Source of the DNA: Sphagnum compactum
Lineage: Eukaryota; Bryophyta; Sphagnopsida; Sphagnales
Direction of reading: 5' to 3'
Assembly (NCBI GenBank): GCA_965153455.1
Contig: OZ234499.1
Coordinates: forward strand, 11,900,271-11,964,270
DNA length: 64,000 nt
Positions 24,591 through 36,576 of the stretch are shown here, one piece after another. Positions within the stretch are counted from its first letter, which is position 1, and each line of letters opens with the position of its first letter. A program made the translations under genes and the position numbers. The notes below the pieces were generated by a model. The model saw only the letters and a program-made list of their open reading frames with translations, made no database searches and had not been told where the DNA came from.

Positions 24591-27500
24591 TAAGTTTGAA
24601 TTGTTTTCATAAGTTTTCTTGGGATTTAGGATTGGATGAGTGGAATTCAAAACACATGAACACTGAAATAACTGATCCACAACCTTTCCTCTTATGAATC
24701 CTTCTCACATTTGATATTTACATAATGATTATAGATTCAGTATTTTGATATTGAATTTGCAACTTTGCAACTATGATAAATAAAAGGATTTTCATACCTT
24801 GAAACAAAAAATGAAACATTGTAAAAGAAAATACAAATGAAAATAAATATTGGAAAATTGAATTAATTAAATCAATTAAATGGATTACAAAAATTAAAAA
24901 TGTAACTTATTAATATTAATTAAGGAAAACTAAAAGTATTTAAAAAATAAATAAAATCCAAAAAGAAAAAAAATGAAATTTAAAAATAGCTTGGCGAGTA
25001 ATTTTTGATTTGTGGGAGTTTCTTTGCCATGCTGGTGGGTACTTTCCATTCCATGAAAGTTATTTTGACAAGTTGTTAGAGAATTCTTCGGCCAAGAGAG
25101 GGTATTAAAAATACAAAGAGAAAAAAACGATATTGTTTTACGTATAAGGGATATCCTTTTATAACATGAATTTCCTTAAATAAAGAAATGGGAATTTCTT
25201 TGGGGATTTCTATTTTCCCTTGCATATCAACAAATCAAGTTCAATGCTTGTTGTTGTAGAATGTTTTTTTGTTTAACATTTGTTGAAGCTTTGTTTTTAA
25301 TTTGTTTTTGAATTTTCTTGGGATTTTTCATTTCAAATAAGCCATTAAATTTTTTTTGAATAATATTATTAATCATTACATTAAAATGCTAAAAATAATA
25401 AAATCACATTATACAAATAAAGGTTTTGAAAAATATATATAAACAAAAGAAAGAAGCCATGGATTTGTCTTGTAAAGTAATCCCTTATAAGATGAATATT
25501 CAGTGAGGTTTCAATTCGACAATTTAGGGTGATTTCATTTGTATACAAAAAAAAATTCACAACTTTTTATGAAAAATGAAATGCTAGTTGGAACTAGAAT
25601 TTCATTTTTCAAAATGCATCACCATTTGCAATGATTAAATTTTGCTTGATAATGTGCCCTTGATATACATTGAAATTTTTAATAATGTTTTATGACGTAG
25701 TTTTCATTTGGTCCCACATTTTGACAATTGTTCACAAGGTGATGCTAATGTGTGAATCATGAATTCATCTTTTGGGAACTTCATGAAACACTTTTTATTT
25801 TAATTTTCATTAGTTTGAACTTGCCATAATGGAATAGAACCATTGCATTACAATTAGTCATTACATACTATGGAATGGTTAGCCATTGCCATCATATTGG
25901 CGAAGGGGCCAAGTGAGCTTGTTAAGGGAAATTTAGTGGTAACCCAACATAATGGGCACAGGTGAGACCATGACATTAAGTTCTAGGGTGGCAAATTCAA
26001 CAATTAAAAAAAATCATGTTCAATGGAGATTTAGTCACTATTATGAATGTACGATTATCACCAAATGAATATGATGTTATAGAGTGTGATTCATATAATG
26101 ACATAATCTGCCACCCTAGACCTTAATGATCAACGATTGGTCATTTATTTCTTTTCCTTTCATTTTTTTTGTGTTACTTGGATTTAACATGCAATGAATG
26201 TTTGTGAACATGCAATTGGTTGAGGGCACAATGGGGGGGGGGGGGGCAAGATCGTTGTCATATTGTATTATTTTTCAAGGGTACCATTGTCATATTGTAT
26301 TAATTTTCAAGGGTACCATATTTGAATTTCAACCATACATGAGGTGTATTGGGACAACTATAAATATTTTTATTAATAAGTTATAGAAGATTTCATTCAA
26401 AAAAATATTTTTATGAAAAAAATCAAAAGGATTATAAAAGGATTCATAGTCCTGTTATAAATTAATCATGTTGGCTTGTTTGATTGTGGTTTAACCCCAC
26501 TCACCTTCAAAATGTGTTTGAACATTACCATATTTTAGTCTCATTCCCAACCTATTTTCCTTGTTTTGTTTTAACTTTGGCCATGATCCTAAAATTAAGG
26601 TCATGACATTCTTTGTAACAATGAATGGTTAGGTCTACCCCATATTGTAGTTACAAGTTATGACATGTTACCTTAAACCACTTCAACTATTTGTTGCCAA
26701 ACAAATTTTTGCCTCCTTTGCACATACAACTTCTCATTGAACACATGTGATTCACTTTCAAAAATTAAAAATCCGTTACTTCCACACCCAGAAATGTAGT
26801 TGTGACCTTTGTTCAATGATCATGTTTTCACAACGAATCTAATTTGGGCACCATAAGTTTATCTCGCCCTTTATTGACACTACAAACTTTGCACTTAATT
26901 TGCATAAACTATTCATGAGTCTTTACACCCACCACAAACTTTGCCCAAGGAAGTTTTGTAGTTCATGGGTTTTGAGAACAATGGTTTCATTCATACAATT
27001 TCTTCTTCTTACTATTGGCTAGGTCTACTTTTGCTTGGGTTAAATTAACAATGACAACATTAGACTTAGGGTTTTGACTAGTTTTTGCAACATTGGAAGG
27101 ATTGTTAAGGACACAATTAAAAATAAGAACAAGTTTGTGCTAGAAATTTTTGGGGATGATAATATGAATAATTTAACATGTACAAATCACAAGTAGGGGC
27201 CATGCCATGCCATGGCAATGCGTGTCCTTTAGGTGATCTCCCTTGCAAATTCTAATTACATTCACAAAAATTGAGAATATTACCCTCATCTTCAATTGTC
27301 AACTTATTTTTTTCAAGTTTTAAAAATAACCAAGGGGTTCTTGAGGTACATGTTCTTTAAAATTCCAGTCACAAATAATCGAAACTAATTATGGGGGATT
27401 TTTTGGAATCCTTCATATAGTTGTCCATGGACCGTTCCAAAGACAATTTAAAAAGCAATTACATCATTTTCAAGCCTAACTACTTCATTGAAAAAATTAA

Positions 27501-28014
27501 AAAATGCTTCCTTTTCCTATGAATTTTCTTGATAATTATTTCCTACCTTTCTTAATAAATATCTTCATTTTATAACTATTTCACTCTTTTCCCCTATCCA
27601 CCAACATGGATATAAAAAAAATAAATTAACATGTGTCTTTCATGTCCATGAAATGTATTTATTGATATAATTTTGACATTGACATAAATAATGATGAATT
27701 ATGGAAAACCAAATGAAAACATAAAAATAAAATAAAATAGTTGATTGTCATTGGTAGTGCGTAGCAGTGTGGAGCTCAAATTGGACAATAAAAGAAACAA
27801 CGAACTAAAGATACCATAATACCTTCACCATTCTACCAACAACTAAATGATATTCAGCAAACATCAATTTATTTATTTTTCAAAATTAGCTGAAATTTCT
27901 AGAATCCTTGGTGTTGCTACCTAGTGCACATGGTCATTTCACTTATTGTTACTGCTGGAGTGAAATTTAAAAAAAGAAAAAAAGAAAAAAAAAGAAGGGG
28001 GTGTGTCGTAACGT
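24591..28014. other. AT-rich DNA without a recognisable gene
   Basis: Only short frames. A 14-G run lies at about 26233-26246, followed by a short two-copy repeat (attgtcatattgtatta, 26253-26320). No RNA gene or element ends seen. Confidence 0.45.
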
Positions 28015-28378
28015 GGCCTTGCCATTTAACATTAAAAAAAGTATCTTAAGGCAAAAGAAGAAGAATTATGGAAACGCAAATATTTCACCATCTGAAAATA
28101 TAAACTTCAAAAAATCCTTTAAAAGAAACCAAAAATCCTTCAAGATATATTAGAACTCTATAACTATTAATCTCAAGTTTCAACACAAGCCCAAAAATAT
28201 CATCTTTCAAAAATCCTCATATAATAATAAAAAAAATAGACCTATTATTATTATTATTATTACCTAGGGGCCAAAATACCTTAACCTAATAAATACCTTT
28301 CAAAAATATCCTAATACTCTATAATGAAATTAAACACAATATCCTAATTTTTGGCCTTGGTGGTTGGTAGGCAAGGCC
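28015..28378 (+). mobile_element. Non-autonomous inverted-repeat element (MITE-like), complete copy
   Basis: Begins GGCCTTGCC and ends GGCAAGGCC, a perfect 9-bp terminal inverted repeat around 364 bp of AT-rich, noncoding DNA. Related copies lie at 55299-55612 (same orientation), 11437-11615 and 3641-3678 (reverse, truncated). The body contains a variable (att)n tract followed by acctagggg. No transposase is encoded. The flanks show no clear target duplication, so the class is unknown. Confidence 0.65.
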
Positions 28379-30470
28379 AAAAATGGGGGAAAAAACAAAG
28401 AAGCCAACAAGATGGTAACGGTTTCTACCATAATTAATGGAAATCTGAACTCAAGTAGTACCTACTTGTGGACGTACAAAAAAAATGAAGAAGAAACCGA
28501 ATCCCATCCAACTTCAACTTATTATACAAGTGAGATGTGAAGGTACAAAACCCAGGACACCTGAATCCAGTTCTTTTTTTTAAAAGGGAAATTTTCTTTT
28601 TTAAAAGCAACAATGGCGAGCATTCATTCATATAGAAAAGATGTGAAATTGTTTTTTGGCGATGATTCTTGAAAAAAATTAGCCACATAAATCTGGCTAT
28701 ATTAACCAAATATGAAAAATATAAAATCTTTTTAAAATCATCTTTCTATAAAATTTGGTTGGTTTCTCACTGGAAAACCAAATAATATAGGGATCTGGTC
28801 GATTTATTTCATGTATTTTTCCCTCACTTCTGACTTATTGAAAATTTTCAAAAAAACACTTAAAAATATATATTTTAAAAATTTTATTTATTTTATTTTA
28901 AATTTTTTTTGGCGAAATTTCGCCAGTTAATATATAAAAAAGCTGCATGAATCCAAGTTGAATTGTTATGGGGTCAGATGTTGAAGACAAAGAGATTGAT
29001 ATTGAAGATCTAAACTACTGACTGTTTTGTAACCAGTCAGCAGGGAGAATGGGAGGTGCGAGGTGAGCACATGGAGGCCATCCACCAGATGCCTATTGTG
29101 ACTTAGCTGTGGATGAATGTCAACTGAGTTTAACATCCCATTTCACTTTGGGTACAAATTGTGTATAGAAGTTGGTACTATATATCTATATATATATATT
29201 TTTTTGGTGGGAAAAAACAGGTGAGTAGGGTAGATCGGCTGGTGACCGAACACTTAAGCGCTCAGGGAAGGCTGGATCCAAGGGGAGGGTTCCATTGTTT
29301 CTGGTGTCCCAACAAAACTTGAACTCCTCCTCTTGGCACATCTGACACACTAACAATCATCAAAAACGGATTAAAAATGAAAAAGTTACGGCCAGCCAAA
29401 GTAAAGGGGGTCAAGAACTTGAAAAAACAAACCATTTCAAACTACAATGACCGGTTCCAAACACCCAAATAATTCCTTGTATGTTGCTCTGTTGCTGCTG
29501 TTAGAGTTCAAAGACGATTTGTAAAACTTTGATCCGATAACACTTTAAATTGTTTAAAATGAATAAGAAATAAGAAAGTTATGAGGTTTGAAAATAAGAG
29601 GGGGTTCAAAGAGAAAAAAAAATAAAATAAAAATGCCCTTTGTAAGTTGGAAAGCTTACTTTTCTTCTTGTTATTTTTTCATTACTCCTTTTCATTTGCA
29701 CTTCATAGATGATTTTGAGAGCTTGAGGTAGCGCTCCCATAACAATTTTAAATCACTAAAAATGAAGCACATATCATGAAAATATAAATAAGTGTTCGAT
29801 CATAGGTAGCAGATCGGTGATGGGTTGCGCTACCCTAATAGGTTGAGCTGGGCTGTTGACTGAGCTAAAGCTAATAACCAGGGTTAGCTGCAAGGGACTG
29901 GAAGCCAACAGAAAAGAGTTTCCTGATCACTTATCATCCATCCTTCATGATGCTGTGGTAGGTGAGTGCTGGTTGACTCTGGCCACGAGGAGTGATTTTG
30001 TATTTTTGTTGACAAATTTTGTCACTTTTTTGACCCCAAAAAAATTGGGTAATTTTTTATATTTCTTCTTTGGTTTTTCCAAGTGTAAATTATGACTTAA
30101 AAATTTCCCTTTTCTTGGGGGTTGAAAAATTCCAAAAAAATTCTATAAAATAAAGTATAAAAGTAAAATTTAAAAAATATAAAAATTTGATTAGTACAAA
30201 ATTGTTGAATTTCTAAATACTATAATAAATTACTTAAAATCATATAAAACAATAATAATAATATATATATATTTAAAAAGGAAAAAAGAAAAAAGAAAAA
30301 GAAAAGACATGCTACCTACCGAGACGCGGCTTCTCCTCTTTTGTACCTTGTCTACTGGACACAAACTTTTGCGGTAAAGCGTGACGTGGCAAAAAGATAC
30401 GAAGTAAGTATCTTGGGCTTGGTCACGCGGGCCTCACAGTGTGAAAATTTTAGGGCATTCCTTGATGAAC
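28379..30470. other. Intergenic DNA upstream of the sterol desaturase gene
   Basis: AT-rich, with low-complexity A and T stretches around 30100-30310. No gene recognised. The last few hundred bases are the likely promoter region of the following gene. Confidence 0.4.
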
Positions 30471-30471
30471 T

Positions 30472-30482
30472 ATTTTTATACT
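30472..30482 (+). promoter_or_regulatory. Candidate TATA element of the sterol desaturase gene
   Basis: tatttttatac lies about 95 bp before the first ATG (30568) of the gene. If used, transcription would begin near 30505, making 30568 the first ATG of the message. This rests on position and sequence only. Confidence 0.35.
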
Positions 30483-30567
30483 GTCTGTTTTGCGTTTTTC
30501 TGCATTGCACAGTGCGCAGTGCAAGTGCAGTGTTTGTTTCTGTTCTCTTTCTTTGCGTTTTGTGGCT

Positions 30568-33500
30568 ATGGGGTTGGCTAGTAAACTGCTGTTGCTGTTG
30601 TTGCTTTCTTGTGGAACGGCGTGGGAAATCGGGGCGCATGATGAAGAAGAAGGAGGAGGAGGAGGAGGAGCAGCAGCAGTAACAGCAGCAGAAGCAGGAG
30701 GAGGAGGAGTCGTCGAGGACGAGGATGTGGTTGTAATGTATGACTCTGCCGTGTTCAATGGTAGCTTGGGTTTGGTTGGGGAGGAGAGAGTATCGTTATC
30801 GGCCATGAGAAGAAGAAGAAGAAGCAAGGAGGAGTATTTGCGGTTATTTGTGGAGGAGACGCAGTGGTACAATGACTTGGTGCTGGGTCTTTGGATGCCA
30901 TCCCGTTGGCGTGACAAGATGCCGCACACGTTGCAGACGTTTTTGCGCAACTATGTGGCCGGTTTGGTGGTTTATTTTATTTCCGGTGGGCTCTGGTGTT
31001 GGTATGTGTACAAGCTGAAAGGCCATTTCTTCTTTCCCAACGGTAAACTTGCTTCCTTGCTTTTTCAGATAGATTTGGTTTTTTTTTTTTTTTGGCGGAG
31101 ATCTGAACGCGAGTGCCTACAAGGCGTTTTTTAAAAAAAAAAAAAGGGGGCGGGGGGTGGGACGGATTGTTTTGATTTTGGGGTAAAGGAGGGTGAGCAA
31201 GCTGCTGTGCGGTAATTTGGGGTTCGTGGTTTTTTGACATTGGTAGCGGCTACATCCTTATCTGTTTAGAAGTTACAGGATCTGAATTTACTTGAGTCTG
31301 AAGATCTATTGCTAGGAAGTACAAATTCCTGTGCAAATGTTGTTGATAGGGGTTTAAATTTTATTTTTTCCCCTGATTTTTCTTTGGTGCATTTTTGTTA
31401 TGGTAGGTTGGTTCAGCGTAGCAGTTTCTTAAGGACATTTTGCAAGCATTCTTTTCCATTAGAAACTACTTCACATTGTACAAGAGATTTCAGTTGTGGA
31501 CCCCTTGATGGCCATGAATGAAATGAAAGGACTTTCAAGGTCCAAATTCATGTCTCAGCCTTTTGTTGGATTGCTTCCAGGTGGTATACCAGCAAAAGAG
31601 CCAGTATTGATGCAGATTCGAGTGTCAATGCAGGCCATGCCAGCCTACACAGCATTGCCTACACTGTCAGAGTATATGGTGGAGCAGGGATGGACACGCT
31701 GTTTTCCAAGGATTGAGGAAGTGGGATGGCCCACCTACCTCGGATTGATCATCACTTACATGGTTATTGTGGAATTTGGTATTTACTGGATACATAGGGA
31801 GCTGCATGATATCAAACCGCTGTACAAACTCCTTCATGCTCCACACCACATATACAACAAGCAAGACGCACTGTCACCTTTTGCAGGTCTTTTCTCCATC
31901 AATGTCTCCCTCTGTTCCTGTCTGTCTCTTTAAGCAGTTCTAGCAGGAATACCAGAGTTGATTTGCTCATGGTATTAGTTCATTGATCAATTGTCAAAGG
32001 CACTTTGTGATGTAGCAGCAGTCAGAATGAGGCCAGTTTTGCACATTACAAGGACAAGTTTACTGGTACTCAACACTTCTAGGAGTTTCATAATTTGGTT
32101 AAGCAATTTCAGTCATGTGGACCCAAAGAGATCTTTCTGTTAGCTGCATTGAGTGCTTCTTAAAACAATAGCAAACTTTATGTTGTTAATCAGAAGAGTT
32201 TACTGTTGATGGTCCCTGAACAAGTGAGAAACTGTCAGTCCTATTCATATTGCTACTTTTTTTCATGGTTCTTTTTGTCCTAGTTCTTCACTTGTGTGTA
32301 TTTCTTCTTGCCACTTCTTCAGGTGTCATCTGAGAATTTTTCTTTGACTTAAAAGGAAGTTTTTTTCACCTGCTCCTTATTCATGAGTGTGGAGATTTCT
32401 ATTGGTATTGATATCAATCATAGTAACTCTCATTGATATTGATATCGATTTGATATCCATGAGAGTTATTATGTCAATGAGAAGAGTTTCTCCATAGCAG
32501 CTCTCAGGATTTGAAGCATTAAGGCTGTTATCTCCAGAACATCAGCTGCTGTTATGTTGCTAGTTCCTGGTGCTTCTTGCAACCCTTTGGTCTACAGGCT
32601 AAACTTGAAAGCCTTCAGTCCCCTGGTTAGAACAGGGCTCAAGATTTTACACTCAGATGTGAAAGAGGGTTCCTTTCTCTATGATCAACATCATGTTAGC
32701 TGCTCAACAGGCTTATGCAATATGAAAAAGTCAAGAGTATGTGCTCCAAATTGGACAAGTTACTTGGCTGGCATGGCTTTCACCCACTGTCTCACCATCC
32801 AAATCCCAGCCAGCAGTTGGTGATACATCTTTGATGGATCATCAACTGAGTGGGTATATTTCTGGCATTGCCAAGAGATTTCAAGGCTTTCACCCAGTGT
32901 GTCCTGGGGTTTGTTCCATTGGATAATTGAAATCTACTACTGTGAGCTGATGAAGTCAGTGCAGAAGAACGGTAGCTAGTCACTGCGATATATGATAAAG
33001 GTGACAGTCTGAAGCTTTTTGAGTGATACTCACAAGGTTATGACTGCACTCATTTTTGTTTTTGTGCATTTAGGATTTTCTGGGACTGACAACAGTAATC
33101 TTCAAAGTGTTATTGTGGAGTTTTCTCTGCAATCTCATTGATAGGGCTAGTTGAAATGCAGCCTAGGGTTGCTGATGCATTTGAGTGACTTTTAGGTCAT
33201 GAACCTGAATAGGTGTATTTATACTGTTGCCTATGGATTTCAACATGCTCTTGGCTGGGAAGGGGCTGCAATGTGGCTCTGTACTCAATCTGGAACCCAC
33301 TCATAGCTTAGGAACATGTAAATGGAGTGTGCAAAAATGAGTGGGAGCTTGGACTTCAGGTGCTGATTTGCATGTGCTCTGTCTGTTTGCCTTTTGATTC
33401 ATCCGTGCTAGTGAGTGTTTTGTTAATGTCATGCAATCCATCACATGAGTAAAGGGGCAGATGATTTCATTAACCGAGACATCTCTAATTGGTTTCAAAT

Positions 33501-34043
33501 TCAGGGAGGGGGAAGGAGCAGTATTGTGATGCAGCATTTATTAATTTAATGACCAATGCATTTTTGTGCCATAGGAGAATTCATGTTTCTCAGTAAACCT
33601 TTTTTCCAGGTGTCCTGATTTTTTCAATGAATCATTTAGGGGTTTTTATGTCTCTACGCAAGTTGTGTAGGCTAACATGTATCCACAGAATCTGTGACAA
33701 AATTTGTTCTAAGCAATGGCAACTGTACATTCTGGGGACAGGTTTGGCCTTTCATCCATTGGATGGCATCCTCCAGGCATCTCCTCATGTGGTGGCATTG
33801 TTCCTCATCCCGACACATTTTTTCACACATGAGATGATGCTTTTTATGGAAGGAGTTTGGACAACCAACATCCACGACTGTATCGATGGGAGGGTGTGGG
33901 GTATAATGGGGGCTGGTTTTCACACAATCCATCATACCACCTACCGCCACAACTATGGTCACTACACCATTTTCATGGACTGGCTGTTTGGCACACTTCG
34001 AGAGCCTAATGAACGGAAAGCTGCACATGCAAAGTCATCATGA
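30568..34043 (+). CDS. STE1: Delta(7)-sterol C5(6)-desaturase (STE1/DWF7 type), three exons
   Basis: Introduces the C5 double bond into delta7-sterols in the ER membrane, a late step toward campesterol, sitosterol and brassinosteroids. Exons: 30568-31042, 31581-31886, 33742-34043; all introns are GT-AG and every junction keeps frame. The three histidine boxes of the fatty-acid-hydroxylase superfamily are present: HRELH and HAPHH in exon 2 and HTIHH in exon 3, plus the family's YHE/DIKPLYK-like and [11 protein letters not shown] segments and several membrane stretches. The first ATG (30568, gct before it, G after it) gives 360 residues; the in-frame ATG at 30805 gives 281, the length of the Arabidopsis enzyme. 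The extra 79 residues hold a Leu run and an Ala/Gly/Glu low-complexity stretch from (GGA)n repeats. Intron 2 (1.86 kb) contains a copy of the dispersed ~200-bp repeat. Confidence 0.95.
32937..33145 (+). repeat. Dispersed ~200-bp repeat in intron 2 of the desaturase gene
   Basis: Matches the copies at 43870, 46023 and 47340: gagctgatgaagtcagtg, then ctagtcactg, then ctcacaaggttatgactgca, ending in gttttctctgcaatctcat. No inverted ends, poly-A tail or coding capacity were seen. Confidence 0.85.
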
Positions 34044-36576
34044 TTCACCATCATAATACATTTTTTTCAGTCTTTCATAGGTTGCAGAGTCTTCCCAAAA
34101 TGACCAACTTTCTGGGCAGTGGAGGGTTGGAGTGATTTGAGTGCGTGACCAATTTGTGATTTGTAAGAATACCAGGAAGTGGGTGTAATTAGGGATGGAT
34201 ATCTGAAGAGCCCTTGTTAGGCATCTTCCTGCACCATACCAAGTGCATGGTGAATGAAGTCGGCTGCATGCAACAGAGTACATCTGGAAGAAAAATGGGT
34301 TACGGATGGTGAGAACCAATGGCAGTATTGTCATTTGAGAAGTAACCTTAGTTCCCATTTGCTGCCTTGCCTGGTGGCATATATTTTCTGCTTATTGTAG
34401 ATCAATGCATACCAGTCTCAATCAATCATGAGCTTGTTTCTGATTTGCCAAATTGTCAGGTGGCTAGAGAGTCACAACCTTGGCAAATATACACTAGTTG
34501 CGCTTTGATTTTGAGTCCTTTATAACTCACAAGTTTATCTCTTATGGTGTATCAGATTTGCTAATGGCTAGAGGTATGTTGCTCAAGATGATCGAATCTC
34601 AGGATGTTGTCTTGGGGATTAAATCGGTTATCTTTTATAATCTATTACAAGGCTTGTTGCCTTTTGTCAATGACCCTTCTCCTAACAATTGCAATCTCCT
34701 CAGATCCTCATCATTCTGTCTTTTATACTGAAGCTGTGGTAGCAATCAGTTGCAAATAACAGAAAGACCTTAAGCAGTGACTGGATGGAGATGACATGCC
34801 CACAGGCAGCAGCCGAGTATCTGGTTGAAGCACAGTCCCAACAAGCTCAAGTGTACCTCCACATCCTCCACAGCCACCCATGCAGCTGCACAAAGAATAC
34901 CTTGCAGTGTATTACACTGCACGCATCTGGTGGCAACAGGTTCATTTTACCTGAAGGTCTTGGCTGGTTTTCACCGTGTCTCTCCTTACCAATTCCACTC
35001 TCAATGAGCTAGCAACCCACCTCCTCACCATGCTCACAAAAAGGTCCACAATTGCATAAGATTTGGACATACATGATGTCTGTCTTCACAGCCAAAATTC
35101 AGCCGATAGAGATCCATGAAGCATGATGTATGCATCACTGTTGGTGTCCTACTCTCTCAAAGAGGCAATTTCCACCCAGGATGGCTTCACTTGCTCAACA
35201 CATATCAAGTACACTTGCCCACATGGTCTTGAAGAAAGGTCAACCTGGGAATATCAAAAGTTCCAGCAAATTGGGCACTGTGACAAAGCCAGCACTGGCC
35301 CTCATGGATCTCTAGGGTTGGTCACGAACAACACTAATGGAATACCATCACAATATATATGAAGAGAGGAGATGCCAGATTTTATGCCACTGATCAGCAG
35401 ACTTATATCCTCTATGACCATCAGATGAGTACACATTTAGCTCTGGGAATATGAATACTACAACATACATGAGGGTGAAGTACCAGACTTACCAGAGAAG
35501 GAAGAAGGCTCAAGAAGCATCTCCTGCAGTTCATGCATGTATGTCTCAGTAATGCTCCCACGCAAACAAACAGGAAAATTGGTGTACATACAAAAGAGAG
35601 CTTTTTGATCTGAGGAAGAAGATGGTACTGACTACTGACCTGCACTGTCTATTTAATATTTCTCTCAGAAAGTATACCCATGACCGGGATCACCAACACC
35701 TGCCTCTGAATGCTGGAATCCCCCATTTTTCAGGAGTGCTTCATTGACTTTCTTGTTGTCAGCTACTAACCATGGATGCTCCAGTATTAGTACAATAAGA
35801 GCTTGCAGTCCCAAGTACTTAAGGTGGTCATCATGAAGTGGCTATGGCATAGTTGTGAATTGAACTCACAAACATGTGGAAGGTGATCATTAGTCCCCAT
35901 GCCCTATGTATTATCTCCTTTGACAAAATACACGAAATCTCATCAAGACAAATCTGGAAACTGTGGCATCCAAAATGGGCTAGTATTGAGTATTGTCAGA
36001 CATGAACCTTCAAGTGCCAAAACAAGCACATCATCCTGTATGTGTAGTTTGGGAAAAAGCCACCAGTGACTTGACTTCTTCTTGAAGATGGGAACTTTTG
36101 GCTTTTAGTATATTCAATCACAGCTAGACATTGAAACACTGAATCACTAATGCAGTCAAATCCCTCTGTTCTAGAAGATTGAGATCTACTAAATCATTAC
36201 AAAATCACCTCCAAGAAATCCACTCATCAAGGGCTTTGCAATAGTACCAAAAGCTTGCCCCAATTCCCTAAGTATTTCGTTTTAATTTCATTGAATTTTC
36301 TTTGACAAGATTGTTCAATATTCAATAACTCTTGCGTTGTAGGTCTAAAACTACCAAACCACCTCAGTGTAGCCCTACTCATCAAGGGCTTTCCAATAGT
36401 CGTAAGAGCACAACGATGTGACAAACAAAACAAACAACCAACCTTCCTTAATAGATGATAATAGTCGGAACACTAGGACACTCAACAATGGAATACCACA
36501 ACAAGAAACACTAAAGTACTTAAAGTAAGGTACTTAAGCTATACCTGAACTGTTCCAATTTCTGAACTCTTGTAAC
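34044..36576. other. Region between the two convergent genes; possible 3' exons of the EPL-like gene
   Basis: No complete gene. On the minus strand an exon-like 31-nt segment (35523-35493) has ctgcag| before it and ctctg|gtaagt after it, so the Enhancer-of-polycomb-like gene may extend below 36577. The desaturase 3' UTR occupies the first few hundred bases (inference). Confidence 0.3.

Noticed and set aside
29200-29345. Possible tRNA-derived SINE
   Set aside because: A minus-strand segment resembles a pol III B box (gagttcaagttt), but there is no A box at proper spacing, no tail and no second copy in the window.
30352-30950. Minus-strand frames of 95 and 166 codons opposite exon 1 of the sterol desaturase
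   Set aside because: They arise from the (GGA)n/(GCA)n repeats of the true exon and consist of Ser, Pro and Gln runs.
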